A stretch of 64,000 bases of DNA from Kwoniella bestiolae CBS 10118. Its lineage: Eukaryota; Basidiomycota; Tremellomycetes; Tremellales; Cryptococcaceae. Of the stretch, positions 11,601 through 23,839 are shown piece by piece (position 1 is the stretch's first letter; every line of letters starts with the position of its first letter). Under the pieces are notes generated by a model. It had not been told where the DNA came from. It made no database searches and worked only from the letters and a program-made list of their open reading frames with translations. The stretch is taken from positions 4,544,001 through 4,608,000 of the forward strand of contig NC_089241.1 in the NCBI RefSeq assembly GCF_000512585.2. Direction: 5' to 3'. The translations under genes were made by a program, and so were the position numbers.

Positions 11601-14600
11601 AGTGTCGAAACCCTTTTCCAAACGCATCAACTCATCAAGACTATTCTCGGTCGTATCTCTCGATCCTCCCCTGATCTGTCCAAGAATCCTACACTTGAGA
11701 AAACTCTGCAAGAGATCGACAAGTTTTGCCGAAAATCCTCCAGAAGTTATACAAGCCGTCTTACCGACGATCTACTATCTGAGTTGTCCGACCTGTTGGG
11801 ACCATTCAACCTCGCTGATACAGATGAGATCCAATTCGTCAAGCGAGTTTCCGGTGGTACCGCTACGCCCGAACCCGAAGCTACAAAACCCAAATCAAAA
11901 CCTGTTATGCGAAATGCTTTCGAGGAGATGATGAAAGCTTCGGGCAAAACACCTCCGCCCAAAGAGAAGCCTAAATCAGTCACGAAACCACCCAAAGTTA
12001 TTGATGTCGATGACTTTGACGATGATTTCCTCAGTAATCTCTCGGCTACCGACTTGGACATCATCGAGAAGCGAGCTAAGATCTCAGCCAAAGATGGCAA
12101 ACCCACGATATCTCGACCCACTGCACCAAAGCTCGCAACTTCTGCTCGGCCGCAAGTCCCGTCCAACAAGCTTCATGTCAACCTTACACAAAAGCCTGCT
12201 CCTGCTCCTAAGACCGCCACATCCTTCACTTCCAAGTTCATGCGGGAGATGAAGATGCAGCATAATCAATCTGTGTCGGAGAGGAAAAGAACGGAAATTG
12301 GCGGTGTTGTACCTAGACTGCCTGCTGCTTCTGCTCTCGGGACTGGTCTTGGTGCATACACTGGATCGAGGGCTAAGGTGGTAGAACCAGTTGACAGTGG
12401 ATCTAGTGCATCTGAATCGTCGGACGAGGAGAAAGGAGCCATGGCCAACTTGGTAGCCAAGCAGAAGCCATTACCTCAAATCAAACCGGTTGAGAAAAGA
12501 TCTATCAAAATTCTTGATGCAGGAACCAACGAGGTATTACGTCGAAATGAAGAGAGAAGAGCCAATGCTCATGCTACCAAGATGAGGTTGAAACCTGACC
12601 TGAATCCACTTTACCGATACGTGCTATCTTGGAATCCGGATCATACAGGGTCGAATGCCCCTCATGGACCGAAATATGCCACAGAACTCTCCAATATGAG
12701 GAACGTACCTACGACATTCGGTTCTGCGAAGCAATATGAACAAGTTATGCTTCCTCTTTACCTCCAGGAATTATGGTCTCAATGCAACAAAGAAGGATCC
12801 AACGGCAACCCTGGAGTGGCGGTTCCTGTGGAAATCTCCTCGAGACAGTACGAGGATGATTTCATAGAGATTGATCTGACTGTTGTTGGACCTACTGGTG
12901 ACTTCTACGCCAACGAAACGGATGTCATTACTCTTCGACAGCCTGGAAACCCAAATGCCATCTTCGCAAAAGTACAGGCGTACAAGAGGAAACCTAAAGA
13001 GATAGCTATTAAGGTAAGAATATTGGCCAGTATGGATCAAAAGGAGTTGTCGGGAAGATCGAAATGGCAATTGAGGAAACATCTATCGTGAGATATTGGA
13101 CTTTCACGTTCTGCAACTTGTGAGCTGACGTGTTATGGGGGAATCAGGCTCAGTACTGCCGTTCGAGAATTTGCAGCCTTGAAAGGTTTGCCATACTACG
13201 ATGCCTCCCTTCTGCAAGATGCTCTGGCTGGTCGAAGTGCCCCCATGCCCAAGTTGGCTCTTGATGATATCGAAGATGCCATGAAGTCGTATGATGTCAA
13301 CGAACCTCAGGCTAAAGCTATCCTGGGTGCTTCTCATGTTAAGGGATTTGCTTTGATTCAGGGGTAAGTCTTTGTGCCACTTCATAAGTCATGGGATAAT
13401 GCTGACTTGTCGTGTATCTAGTCCCCCTGGTACTGGCAAGACCAAGACTATCAGCGGTCTGGTCGGAAAATGGATGTCTGAACGAAGAACCCCTATGTCA
13501 ATTGATGGTCGACCTCCCCCAAAACCTAAACTTCTGGTCTGTGCACCTTCCAACGCGGCCATAGACGAAGTGTGTAAACGTCTTATCCTTGGTGTACCCG
13601 GCTCAGAGGGTGTCAGGCTGAATCCCACCATCGTCCGTATCGGTATCGATTCATCAGTCAACATCGCGGTCAAGGACGTCTCGCTTGACAGTTTGGTAGA
13701 AGCTCGAGTCAACGCTGAAACCGTTGGTAAAGATGGTGGAGGTGAATATGCGAGGATTCAGAGTGAACTGGATTCCGTCAAGCAGCAGATCAAAAATAAA
13801 CAAGAACATCTTCGATTAGTCCAAAATCATGAGGAGAAACGCAAGATCGTTGAAAATGAATATCATGCGTTGGTCACCAAGAGAACCCAATTGGGTCAAG
13901 CTTCCTCACGAGCGAAAGATGCTGCTCGAGATGCTACTAGACATCTGGACGGTGCAAGACGTGCGGCCAAGGAACAGATCCTCAACGAAGCCGATATTAT
14001 CTGTGCGACTTTGTCTGGAGCGGGCCAAGATACACTCTCGGCGCATATCTTCGAGACTGTCATCATTGATGAAGCTGCGCAAGCTATTGAAATGAGTTGT
14101 TTGATTCCGCTAAAATATGGATGCAAGAGGTGTATAATGGTTGGAGGTGAGTCATTTGTTCTTTTGCGACGAGATGTATGGAGCTGACAACAGTGACGGT
14201 TTGATAGATCCTAATCAGTTACCACCTACGACGTTCAGTGTAGAAGCCGATAGATATCATTATAACGAGTCGTTGTTTGTTAGGATGACTAAACATAACT
14301 CATCGCAGGTATCCCTATTGAGGTGAGCTGTCTTCGCAATCTCTGTCTCTGCAAGCTTCGAAGCTGACCTTCAATCGGATCACGCAGCATTCAATATCGA
14401 ATGCATCCCTACATCTCCGAACTTCCCTCCAAAGTATTCTACAACGGTCAACTCAAAGATGGACCCGACATGGCCAAGAAAACAACAGCAATATGGCATC
14501 AACGGAACGTCTTTGGACCATATAGGTTCTTCAACGTTGATGGGCACGAGACCAAAGCTGGAACCTCTACGAAGAACACGGACGAAGCTCTGGCGGCTGT

Positions 14601-15886
14601 CGAGTTGTATAGGAGGTTGCAATCTGACTTCGGGATGAAGATTGACTTGACGATGCGTGTGGGGGTAATTTCGATGTATAAGGAACAGCTTTGGGAGCTT
14701 AGGAGGAAGTTTACGGATGCTTTCGGGACGGCCATTCTGGAGACTATTGAGTGAGTCATCCTTTCCTTAACATCTTTCTGATGCCCAGCGGTAGCGGTGA
14801 GATAGCGCACACGATCATTGTATTGATTGCCGCCCAAAACTACAGCTTCAACACAGTCGACGGTTTCCAAGGTCAAGAGAAAGATATCGTCATACTATCC
14901 TGTGTTCGTTCCGGCCCGAATCTGCGTACCATCGGTTTCTTGAAGGATGCAAGACGTATGAACGTCGCTCTGACTCGTGCTAAGAGCTCGTTGTTTGTTT
15001 TTGGTAATGGTCCTACTTTGGAGAGAAGTGATGAGAGGTGGAAGATCATTGTTGGAGATGCGAGGGAGAGGGGATTCTACATCAACGTGAGTCGTTCTCC
15101 CGATGCCCCGGTAGTCAAACCTTGTCAACCGACTATCTTTGACAACACATAACCTTTCAATGTTTCTTTCAAATATACGTACAAGCTCGTGCTGATGTTC
15201 TATGATGTTCTCCGTACAGTACTCTTCTTCCACGTTCGGACCAGAAGCGCTCGATCCCCCACCTCCATCAAAGAAGAAGAAAAAGGACCGTCTATCAGAC
15301 GGCAAATCAAGATCCCTTTCTTCGACTCTCCCTTCTACGCCGGATAGTCTTTTGCCACCCAAAGCCCTGGCAGCTGAAATGACCTCGGTAAAACGAAAAT
15401 CCAGCATAGAGGCTGTCAAGAACGAGAAAAAGAGAATTGTCTCAAACTCCCCCGAACCTGATCCAAACAAAGTGCCTTCATTAAAGACGCCAATTCCGAC
15501 AGCACCACGATCGGCCAAGCCGGTCCCTGTACCTGTTCCAGCGGCAAGATCTGCCCATTCGAACGGCGATGCTGGTTCGTCAAACAGCAAACCCATCCCC
15601 ACCGGTCCTCACCCGCCCAACACAAGTAACGGAAGACCAGGTCCTCCTTCTCGACCCACTCCACCCAAAGGCCCACCACCGCCTCCGCCACCTCAGCGTC
15701 CGCCTGAAGACGTCTTATTCATCAAAAAGAAAAAGGTTAGTAACAATAGGTCTTCCGTGTGAATATTGTGTGACCTTTGCTTACGTTTTCTGTTCACAGA
15801 AACCGAACAAACCTGGCAATGCCGGTCCTAGTACGGGTACAAACGTACGTGCCGCGATGAACGAACGATTCGGTGGTCGGCCGTAA
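8681..15886 (+). CDS. SEN1: SEN1-type superfamily 1 RNA/DNA helicase
   Basis: Twelve exons: 8681-9030, 9101-9723, 9774-10213, 10266-11542, 11603-13087, 13148-13363, 13422-14146, 14208-14322, 14388-14750, 14846-15086, 15220-15735, 15800-15886, giving 2145 residues. SEN1/senataxin helicases unwind RNA:DNA hybrids and end non-coding RNA polymerase II transcription in the nucleus. The first about 1000 residues match the SEN1 N-terminal helical region (for example ECATYLIFLFAFQ and KWPPHVRINFFAAVDRW). The Upf1-like helicase core begins around residue 1440. Visible motifs are VNEPQAKAIL (Q motif), GPPGTGKTKT (Walker A), VIIDEAAQAIE (motif II), DPNQLPPTTFS (motif III), SIQYRMHPYIS (IV), NTVDGFQGQEKDIV (V) and MNVALTRAKSSLFV (VI). 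The tail is Lys/Ser-rich and ends in a polyproline run, typical of Sen1 C-termini. Every splice junction keeps the frame. Confidence 0.95.
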
Positions 15887-17286
15887 ACGCAAGATCTTTG
15901 ATTTTCAGCCTTTTAAAACTCGATAACAGCACCAAAGCCAGCCGACTCGACACCAGACTAGTGTGCACACAGCATGTTGCACCATCTACGGGTGGAATCA
16001 CTCTAACCAAACATATGATTTACAGTACATAATACATCTGTCATATCAATCACTAGCATATTCGCCACTTCACATGTCAATGCATGTCTAACCGATTGTG
16101 AAGATACGATTCTCTCGGAATGTCACCTGAAACTTCCTGGAACTCTGAATACCACCTGCTGGCGTTGGTTGGTGGGAACTCCAGTACGTGAACATGAATA
16201 TAGTGTGTTACCAATCTCCGCGAAGCTACGAATACAAACCTACAGCCCTTGTCTGCGCGGCTTGCTCATGGGATAGACGTCTTTTCTGTCCTCTCTACAA
16301 ATCGAACACTTGAATTAGGATATAGAGGGGCTAGAAAGACATCCGGATGTTTGTCCCTAAGGTAAATTTGAATTTCACGTCGCACTACACCTAAACGTGT
16401 GGTAAACAACAAGCGAGTCCAGCTAGTTTCAACCTTAAATTGAAACCGAATCACGTTCCACCCGCTCAAAAAAAGGGAACAGAATACTGAAACATGGTCA
16501 CTAATACATTCAAAGTTCCATTTGTCGCGGAGGATTGGGCGAAAGTCACAGTATCGCTTCTTTGCACGAAAGGATACAGCCCACCACTCTGTTAGTGGGG
16601 ATGATACCTGTCGAGCCTATTTCTATCTTTCGGTGCTTTCGAAGTCACCCGATCCTAATTTGGGAGTCGAGTATGTAAATATGGCTAGATGGTTGTGAGA
16701 AGATAGAAATCTGGGATAAACAAGCGAGAGCGGGTGCCTCGTGAGGTGAATGAATGGGTGCCTGTGGTACTGTGCTCAGTATAGTGGGGCTTGGAGGTGC
16801 AACAACACTGGTGTCTTTCTAACCTTATCTGGTGGCTCATGTGTTGGATGATTGATCAAAAGCATTCCTACCGGATGCGAACATGACTCGTAACTTAGAA
16901 CTCACGATGGTCTTCCTGCTTCTGGTATTGAGAACGTTGAATACTCATGTTCTCAATGGATGTAGGTTTGTACTCGTCCATCCGCTATCCGAAGAAGCAG
17001 TACCAAGGAAACGGTCAAAGTTTATTTTGATGAGGTCTGATTGAGAAAGGCTCATCCCGTACATCTGACTTGCTCAATGGTGTTTCTGGGCCAAAACAAA
17101 CCAAGGCGAGCGAAGGTGACCATATTCGATCTTTCGTCTATAAAATGCCTCAACTTTCCGAAGATATTCCCTCCCTTTTCTCATCAACAAAATATTCTTC
17201 ACCTCTGAAGTCTGACAATAGACACCATTAAAGAAACTTCAACCCGACCAATCACTTCTTTATACGATCTCCTGCCAACCACCATT
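15887..17286. other. Long intergenic region before the DUF1996/WSC gene
   Basis: About 1.4 kb with only short unlinked open frames. It holds the SEN1 3' end and, on the right, the promoter of the next gene with a TATA element and CAAA/CACC-rich leader. Confidence 0.5.
17139..17145 (+). promoter_or_regulatory. TATA element (TATAAAA)
   Basis: A perfect TATAAAA lies 142 bp upstream of the start codon of the secreted DUF1996/WSC protein gene. Its distance and the AC-rich leader after it fit a regulated fungal promoter. Confidence 0.5.
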
Positions 17287-20010
17287 ATGAAGGTTACTTT
17301 GAGTCTACTCTCGGTTCTGGCCTACTTTGGCCAAACCGCTACGGCTGGTGATCCCGGACAAGCAGCATGGCATTTGGATAACCTCTATCCCCTCGCTACC
17401 GAACGACTCGATCCAGTCGTCAGTCCCAATGGTGTAGCATCGCACTTGCATCGTATCGTTGGTGGAAGTGCTTTCGGAGCCAACTACAACTATGATCAAT
17501 ATAACGGTGCTTCCTGCTCTACTGCCGCTGTACAGGCCGATAAGAGTAACTGTGAGTCGCTTTTCCTTCCCCCTTGAGAAGGAAGGATAATGCTGATACT
17601 GTATGTGGCGTACACGAACAGATTGGATGCCTCAATTGTTCTGGAGAGAGAACGGAACTTATGTCCCATTGAAAGCTGGTACAAGGTTTTATTACTTCCT
17701 TCACAGGAATGTAAGTCTGACGATCTCTCAAAACCATCATGATACCGATGCTGACCAGAAATTGGCCCGGTAGAAACCCGATGAAGCTGTCAAGCCCTTC
17801 CCACCGGGTTTGCGGATGCTTGTTGGGAATCTCAACGCAAAATCGTATGCTGAGACGGGACTACCGACTGGAGCTTTGAATTTCATCTGTTTGAAGAATC
17901 ACTTCTCCACACCTAATGGTGATACCGTGAGTTCACCCTAACATTGTATTTGGTAATTCGATGGGCATTTTGTGCTGATTCTCTTGATCGTAGGCTGGGC
18001 CCGACTTCAACTTCGACATTGATTGTCCTCAAGGTCTTGTTACTACTGTTAGATTCCCTACCTGGTATGTCTGATATTCTTCCTCCACACGGTCTCTCTC
18101 AGTGTAGTTGCTGACCACACCATCATGAATACAGCTGGGATGGTGTCAACTTGTACAAATCTGATGGATCACACATGAAGTATACCGATAATCTCCAATT
18201 CGGTGTTTGCCCCTTATCGTAAGTTGACCGAAACCCAACACAGAACCACAAGACCAGAGCTGACAAGTAGTCCACAGACATCCCGTTCGAATTCCAGGTA
18301 TCATGCTTGAGTATACCTGGCAAACTTACGCGTACCGACCTGGAGTACCGCTCAGAAACAAGCTTATCTGGGCTAATGGAGATACCACTGTCAGTACATT
18401 CTTCTCCTGAGGTATCATATCATGAAATCGACTGACCCAAATATCTTGATTCCGCAGGGATATGCCTTACACTCGGATTTCGTAAGCTCTTTCTAGCTTT
18501 CCCAACCCCCCGAGCGTAAGACTGATTCGGCGATATAGGTCAACGGCTGGGATACCGATATTCTCAATCAAGCTTTGAATGACCCCGATTGTCTTTCTGG
18601 TGATATGTAAGTGTTCTATTCCGAGATCTTCGTTCTCGTTCCTTTTGGATTTGGCAACTGACCGAAAGGTGGATAGGACAATGACGGCATGTCCAACTTT
18701 GGCAATGTACATGAACCTCGGAACCGCACAGAACTGCCAACCGCAACGAGGAGTTTTGGAATCTTATCAAGATTTCCAGCCAATCGGTGCACTTCCTGGT
18801 TGTAATCTACCTTGTGAGTTATTCTGTATAGTGCACATGCGAAGCAAATCGATGTTGAATCCGATTTGTTATAGGGTCATCTGGTCCCAAGCCCGCTTGT
18901 AATCCCTCTGTACCCAATCCGGCTATCCCGAACAACCTGAAGGGTACCGACGGCTCTTTGACCTACTCCGGTCCGCCTTACACCAACACTACCACCAGTC
19001 CACCTAACACTTGGACCAGACAAGGCTGCATCGGCGGTGCCACTTCTCTGGCCAACTCGTTCCAGTATGCAGATGCCGCCATGACTCAAGCAAAGTGAGT
19101 CCGGCTCATCTCATCTAACCTAGTAATGTTGGTCTGACAGCTTTTCGTAGATGTCAGTCCACCTGCGGTGAATGGGGAATGCAGTACTCAGGTTTGGTAT
19201 GTGTTTTTCTCTCCTTCTCAAACGGCACGTACTGTTTGGTCTGACAATTCCGCGCCACCTCGATAGATGTCAGGACAATACTGTGTCTGCGGATCGGACG
19301 TTGACCCCGGAGCTTTCCGCTATGCCGACTCGAACTGTAATTCCCCCTGCGCAGGGGATTCAACTAAGACTTGCGGAGGTAATGGTAAACTCGAATTGTT
19401 CCGCAACCCCTCAGCGACCGTTGTGAACCACCCGGGAGTTAGTGATCCTCAATATATCGGATGTAGACGAACAGGAGGGTCAGGAAACGCTTTGACCGCC
19501 GCTAGTATCAACTACGACTCTATGACCATTGAATGGTGTAAGAACTACTGTACCGCGCAAAAACAGACTTTGGCAGCTATCTCCTTCGGCAGGACTTGTA
19601 CGTGCGGTAACGCTTGGGCGAACGGTGGTGGCACACCGTATCCTCAAAATCAATGTAATACCCCTTGCAAAGGTGAGTCTACATACTTTTTTTTCTTCTC
19701 CGCTCCTCCTATACGTATTGGAGGAAATGGCAGGCTAATGTAATATGACCAAACAGGTAATACTCAGCAGATCTGTGGTGGACCTCAAATCACCCTATCA
19801 ACGTTCAACCTCACCTTACCTAAGGGCGGTCCATCCGGCTCACCCAGCGCGTCCGCTTCCTCTGTCTCTACCAGGATCTCTGCCTCGGCTAGCTCCGGCC
19901 CAAGTGGCGCTGTCACGGTTACTAAGACCGTCACGGTCACTGCGGCCTGTTCGAACCCGGCTGGACGAAGAAGGAACCACAGGGATATGAAGATCTTCGG
20001 CGATGCCTAA
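17287..20010 (+). CDS. Secreted DUF1996 protein with two WSC domains
   Basis: Thirteen exons: 17287-17551, 17622-17710, 17774-17926, 17994-18064, 18135-18218, 18278-18389, 18458-18481, 18539-18606, 18677-18813, 18875-19094, 19151-19196, 19267-19672, 19757-20010, giving 642 residues. The N-terminus is a signal peptide (MKVTLSLLSVLAYFGQTATA). Residues about 35-330 match DUF1996: ERLDPVVSPNGVASHLHRIV, YWMPQLFWRENGTY and GLRMLVGN. Two cysteine-rich WSC domains follow, about 383-465 (GCIGG, YCVCGSDV, SPCAGDSTKTCGG) and 486-580 (GCRRTGG, CTCGNAW, TPCKGNTQQICGG). WSC domains bind carbohydrate, so cell-wall binding is likely. A Ser/Thr-rich tail follows with TVTKTVTVTAAC and a basic end GRRRNHRD. There is no obvious transmembrane helix after the WSC part, so this is not a classical Wsc sensor. 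Exon 7 is only 24 nt. Confidence 0.9.
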
Positions 20011-20276
20011 ATCCCCTGCTCCTTAGGATATCCTCAACACGATTTTCCCTTTACTTGCTTCACCTTCACCTTTTGGCTCGACTATGACCAGATAGATACT
20101 CTTTGTTATAATTTTGTTCACTAAATCTTTGTGGACTACATATACATATCTCCTTTTAATCGACTTATTGCTTCTGTAGACAACAATGTTTGTAACTTAT
20201 ATATAGGACTTTTGGTAATTTTCAGTGGATACATATGAAAGATGCACACTCTCTTATCTCTTATATAATTCACAGA

Positions 20277-23267
20277 TCATCGGTCTTTTGGATTAGCTAA
20301 CGACTCCTTCTCATCAACACTCAACCCACTACTCCCCACACTAGAGCCATCCATCAACGCCACCAACTCCTTCTTCAACTCCCTCCGCTTACTCTCAGCC
20401 TTGATAAGCTTCTCCTTGATCTGATCGGACGGATCTTCCACCTTGCTATTTTCCATGATATACATCTCCAACTCCTTGATTTTGACCTTCAACTCGTCTT
20501 CCTTCTTGGCACATGCAGGCATCATCGAAGCAGGTTCATTATCCTTATACACCCTGACCTGCCTCCACAGCTCTTTTCGTCTCCCTTCCGCCTTTGTAAG
20601 TTTGGCTTTCTGCTCTTCACTTGGATGTTCGATATTTCGAGCTTGCAATACGTATTCATCCAGCTGTCTTGCCTTTTTCTCCAGCTCCAACACCTCTGGC
20701 TTTACATCGGGCTTGATCTTACTTGTATCCTCATCCCTGGGCGAGGTGGAAGGCATCATTGAAGCAGGTTCATTCCCCTTAGCCATCCTAACCTGCTTCC
20801 ACAATTCCTTTCGCCTTTCTTCAGCTTTGGCAAGTTTGGCTTTCTGCTCATCACTTGGATTCTCAACCGAACGCGCTCTGATGACGTGCTCATCCATCTC
20901 TTTTGCCTTTCTCTCAAGCTCTTCAACACTGATTTTGGGACTATCGCTATCCTTCTTTTCCCCTGTTATGGCGGAAGGTTCTGTTGTCGATTTGATCTTT
21001 CCCCCTTCTTCTTCTATCAGCTGTCCACGTCTGATGATTGCTCGTCGAAGCTTGTCTTTGTGTTCTGGCGTAAGTTCTGGAAGAGACTTGAGCTTGGTGA
21101 TCAGTTTGTCCAGCTCTGCTATCTTCTCGGCATTGCTCGGCTGGGCACTTGAAGGCTTTTCAGGATCTGCCGCTGATCTTTGTCTTGACACTTCGTCAAT
21201 GGCCTGAGGGGTGCTTCGTGATACGCCAGGCTGCAATGAGGAAGCCGAAGATGAGCTGGAAGATTTAGCGGACCGTAGCGACAGTACCAGCTCGTTGTGG
21301 GAGTTGATGTATTGCCAGACGAAGAATGTGAGAAGCAAGAACCCTAGCTGAGGATTCACTAGAGTGGCAGTATCAGCTGGTAAGCGTCACCTCCGGGACA
21401 TCGCAGCAGATTATGACTTACGGTAGTATAGGAGGATGCTCAAAAGCCCTTGACTGAAGTATGTAGCCTTTTGTCTGAAAGCAGGATTTACATCGTCAGA
21501 CCTCACGTCATGCTGGGAAGTGACAAGCCAGACTCACATCTTTGGATCGACGGGTGTTATAACTGGCGTTTCAGGCTGCGAGCTTTCTGCAGCTTTGGCT
21601 CGAGCTTTCAGTTCAGCTTCTTTAGCCGCTTTGGCCTTTGTTTCAGCTTCAGCTTTTGCTTTTGCTCGTTCTCGTTCTTTCGCCTGTTCTTTCTCCTTAT
21701 CCGCGCTGCTTCCTTCTTTCTTCTCATCGATGGATTTGCTCTTCTGTTTATCTCTCTCCTTGTCCCTGTCGTTGTCTTTATCTTTGCCTATTTTCTCACC
21801 ACCCTCTTTGCCTTTACCCTTATCCTTCTCTTCTATATCATCCTCACCCCTATCCTCAGGCTCTTTAGGAACCTTCGGTACCGCCATAATATGCTCGGCG
21901 TTCCTCGGAACATTATCCCACCAAAGCGTATTTCTAGGCTCATGAGGCTTCGGATGAAACCCATGAGGAAAGGGGACGAGCGCTGGCCGATGCCCTCTCA
22001 TGGTCAGAAAGTAGTTATGGTGGATGTTCTTACTTTGCCTAGGTTTCTTCTTTGATTTTTTCAAGGAGGATCTTAGGGGGCGGTAGTCGCCTGACATTAG
22101 GGGATCGTCTTCGTCTGTTGTTGAGCCGCTTGTGGATCTGGACGAAGAGGGTTGGTCCTCTGTATCTGACTTGGTAGCTTTAGTATCAGAGTCAGCAATG
22201 GATCGGGAATTTCTGCCTCCGTCCAATTTAGAGGGTGCTTCAGCCACCACTGGTTCATTGGCCTTCTCCGACTTGTTCGAGGACGAGGAAGGCTGAGAGT
22301 CTGATGGCCTCTCACCATCCATTCGAGCTTTACCTTTATCCAGTGCACTATAACGCAAACAATCAGCTCCGTCGATCGAGTTTCAACTCAGAAACCCCTT
22401 GCAACTCACTCTGTGGACGCTCCTCCCCGGTCAATATGTATAGCTTCTTTAGCCTTCCGAGCCTTTTCGGACTCTGTCAATTTCTCTTTCTCCCCGTCTC
22501 TCGCATCTTTGGGCGGATTCTCGACCGCCTTTGTCCCCAGCGTCTCAGCAGAACTGGACATGGGAACAGCCTGAGTAGTAGTCGCTTTCATATCCCGAGC
22601 TTTCTCTGACTCTGTCTTTCTGTCCATGTCCCTCGAAGAACTCTCAGGTACTGTAAATCTTACTTGCGTTCCTGCGGATCTTGACCCGGACCTGGTCCGA
22701 TCCTGCCACGGAGGCCAGAAGAGATCCCATGATTCTCTGAGTCGCCTTCTTAAATCATCTCCCACCATCAACATGCCCACATTCCCTATCATTAGGAGTA
22801 AAGCGAAATTAACGGGGCTCATCTGTAGCCATTCTGGAAGATGTTTGTAAAGCCGATCGAGAAGAGCATTTCCGGTTGATTTCGATGAGCTGTCGGGCGC
22901 AGGGGATAATCCCGTTCCGAGAGAGGGAGGAAGAACGGTAGAGTTGAAGATGATTGGAGGGTTCATAGGGGGATACCAAAATGGAGGAGGAGCTTGCATA
23001 GCTATATACGTCGATAAACCTTTCTCCTCGGGACATTCGGGGAAGAGAAGGGACTGGAGTATACTTACCCAATCCGAGAATGACCACCGCAGCGACTAGT
23101 TGCTCTAATGGACCGAATAGTCTTTGAACTCAAAGTTAGCTGAAACCTGTTATAGCAGAGACTCACTGCTCGTTGCTTCGCTGAAACCATCTTGCGATAT
23201 ATTGTGCAAGCTGTTCTTGGTAGTATGCCACTAGGAGCAGAGGCTGGAGGAAGAAGGGTAGTGGCAT
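20277..23267 (-). CDS. Membrane protein with tandem coiled-coil repeats, function unknown
   Basis: Six exons on the minus strand: 23267-23167, 23121-23069, 23001-22410, 22347-21538, 21474-21422, 21358-20277, giving 896 residues. Hydrophobic stretches lie near the N-terminus (LVAAVVILGLGAM; NFALLLMIGNVGMLMVG) and at about residues 520-555 (QGLLSILLYY, LGFLLLTFFVWQYI). This predicts a multi-pass protein, probably in an internal membrane. Between them is a charged Lys/Glu/Asp-rich region with long alternating KDKDNDRDKERDKQK-like runs. The C-terminal third has two near-identical 78-residue repeats ending NEPASMMP, flanked by two degenerate copies. No family is recognised. A function in membrane shaping or tethering would be a guess. 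It shares a 572-bp divergent promoter region with the FCP1-like gene. Confidence 0.75.
20355..21122 (-). repeat. 78-residue (234-bp) tandem coiled-coil repeats
   Basis: The two central copies carry LERKAKEMDEHVIRARSVEN and LEKKARQLDEYVLQARNIEH, then (S)DEQKAKLxKAExRRKELW(K/R)QVR and NEPASMMP. The shared AGGCATCAT block recurs exactly 234 bp apart (20517 and 20751). A degenerate copy lies on each side. Confidence 0.8.
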
Positions 23268-23839
23268 TTTTACGCTCAGGTGTTTTTGTAGGATTTCCAA
23301 ACATGAAAGAGAGGCAAGCTCAACTGATGAATACGCATAATACCCACATATGAAACTATAACAATACTTTAGTCTGAGTGCATGAAAGTACAGAAAGGAT
23401 GTCGTGCAGAAAGGATCTTCTGTCCTCAAACTAAACATTACGCTGCCACACTCGCCGTAGGATATGTTGTCGGAGATCGCCGCCACACCCCCATCCCAAG
23501 AGTCGTGTTTGTTGTTTTTTGTTTTTGTCCGTTCAAAAGGAGTGGTAATGGTCATGTTCATGTTGCTTCTCTTACTTCTGTGTGCTATATATACTTGCTC
23601 TTTTCTTCTGGGACAAAGCCAATGAAGGCCATCAAGTCACCTGTGATACCCCAGCTCACTCAGAGATACCCACCACTGACTTGTCACTTCAAATCCATCA
23701 AACTGTGAGGTTCATCTCTTCCCTTGCCCTCAGTTTGACTAAGTACCATCGTTGCTGATCCGTACTTACGTTCTTCCCTTCTTTGCTCGCCAGTCACCAG
23801 CTACAGGAAACGCAGAACGCATCAAGCAAATGCACCAAC
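23268..23839. promoter_or_regulatory. Divergent promoter region, membrane protein / FCP1-like gene
   Basis: 572 bp between two start codons facing away from each other. The right part has a pyrimidine-rich tract ending in CGCCAG just before the leader, which could be a 5' UTR intron acceptor. An ATG at 23830 opens a 25-codon frame overlapping the main start out of frame. Confidence 0.45.

Noticed and set aside
20443..21207. 254-codon plus-strand open frame rich in Ser/Phe/Leu
   Set aside because: It is the antisense shadow of the Lys/Glu-rich repeat region of the minus-strand membrane protein.
21520..21945. Plus-strand frame with long Leu/Ser runs resembling a membrane protein
   Set aside because: It is the reverse complement of the charged KDKD/EKEK region of the minus-strand gene, so the hydrophobic look is an artefact.
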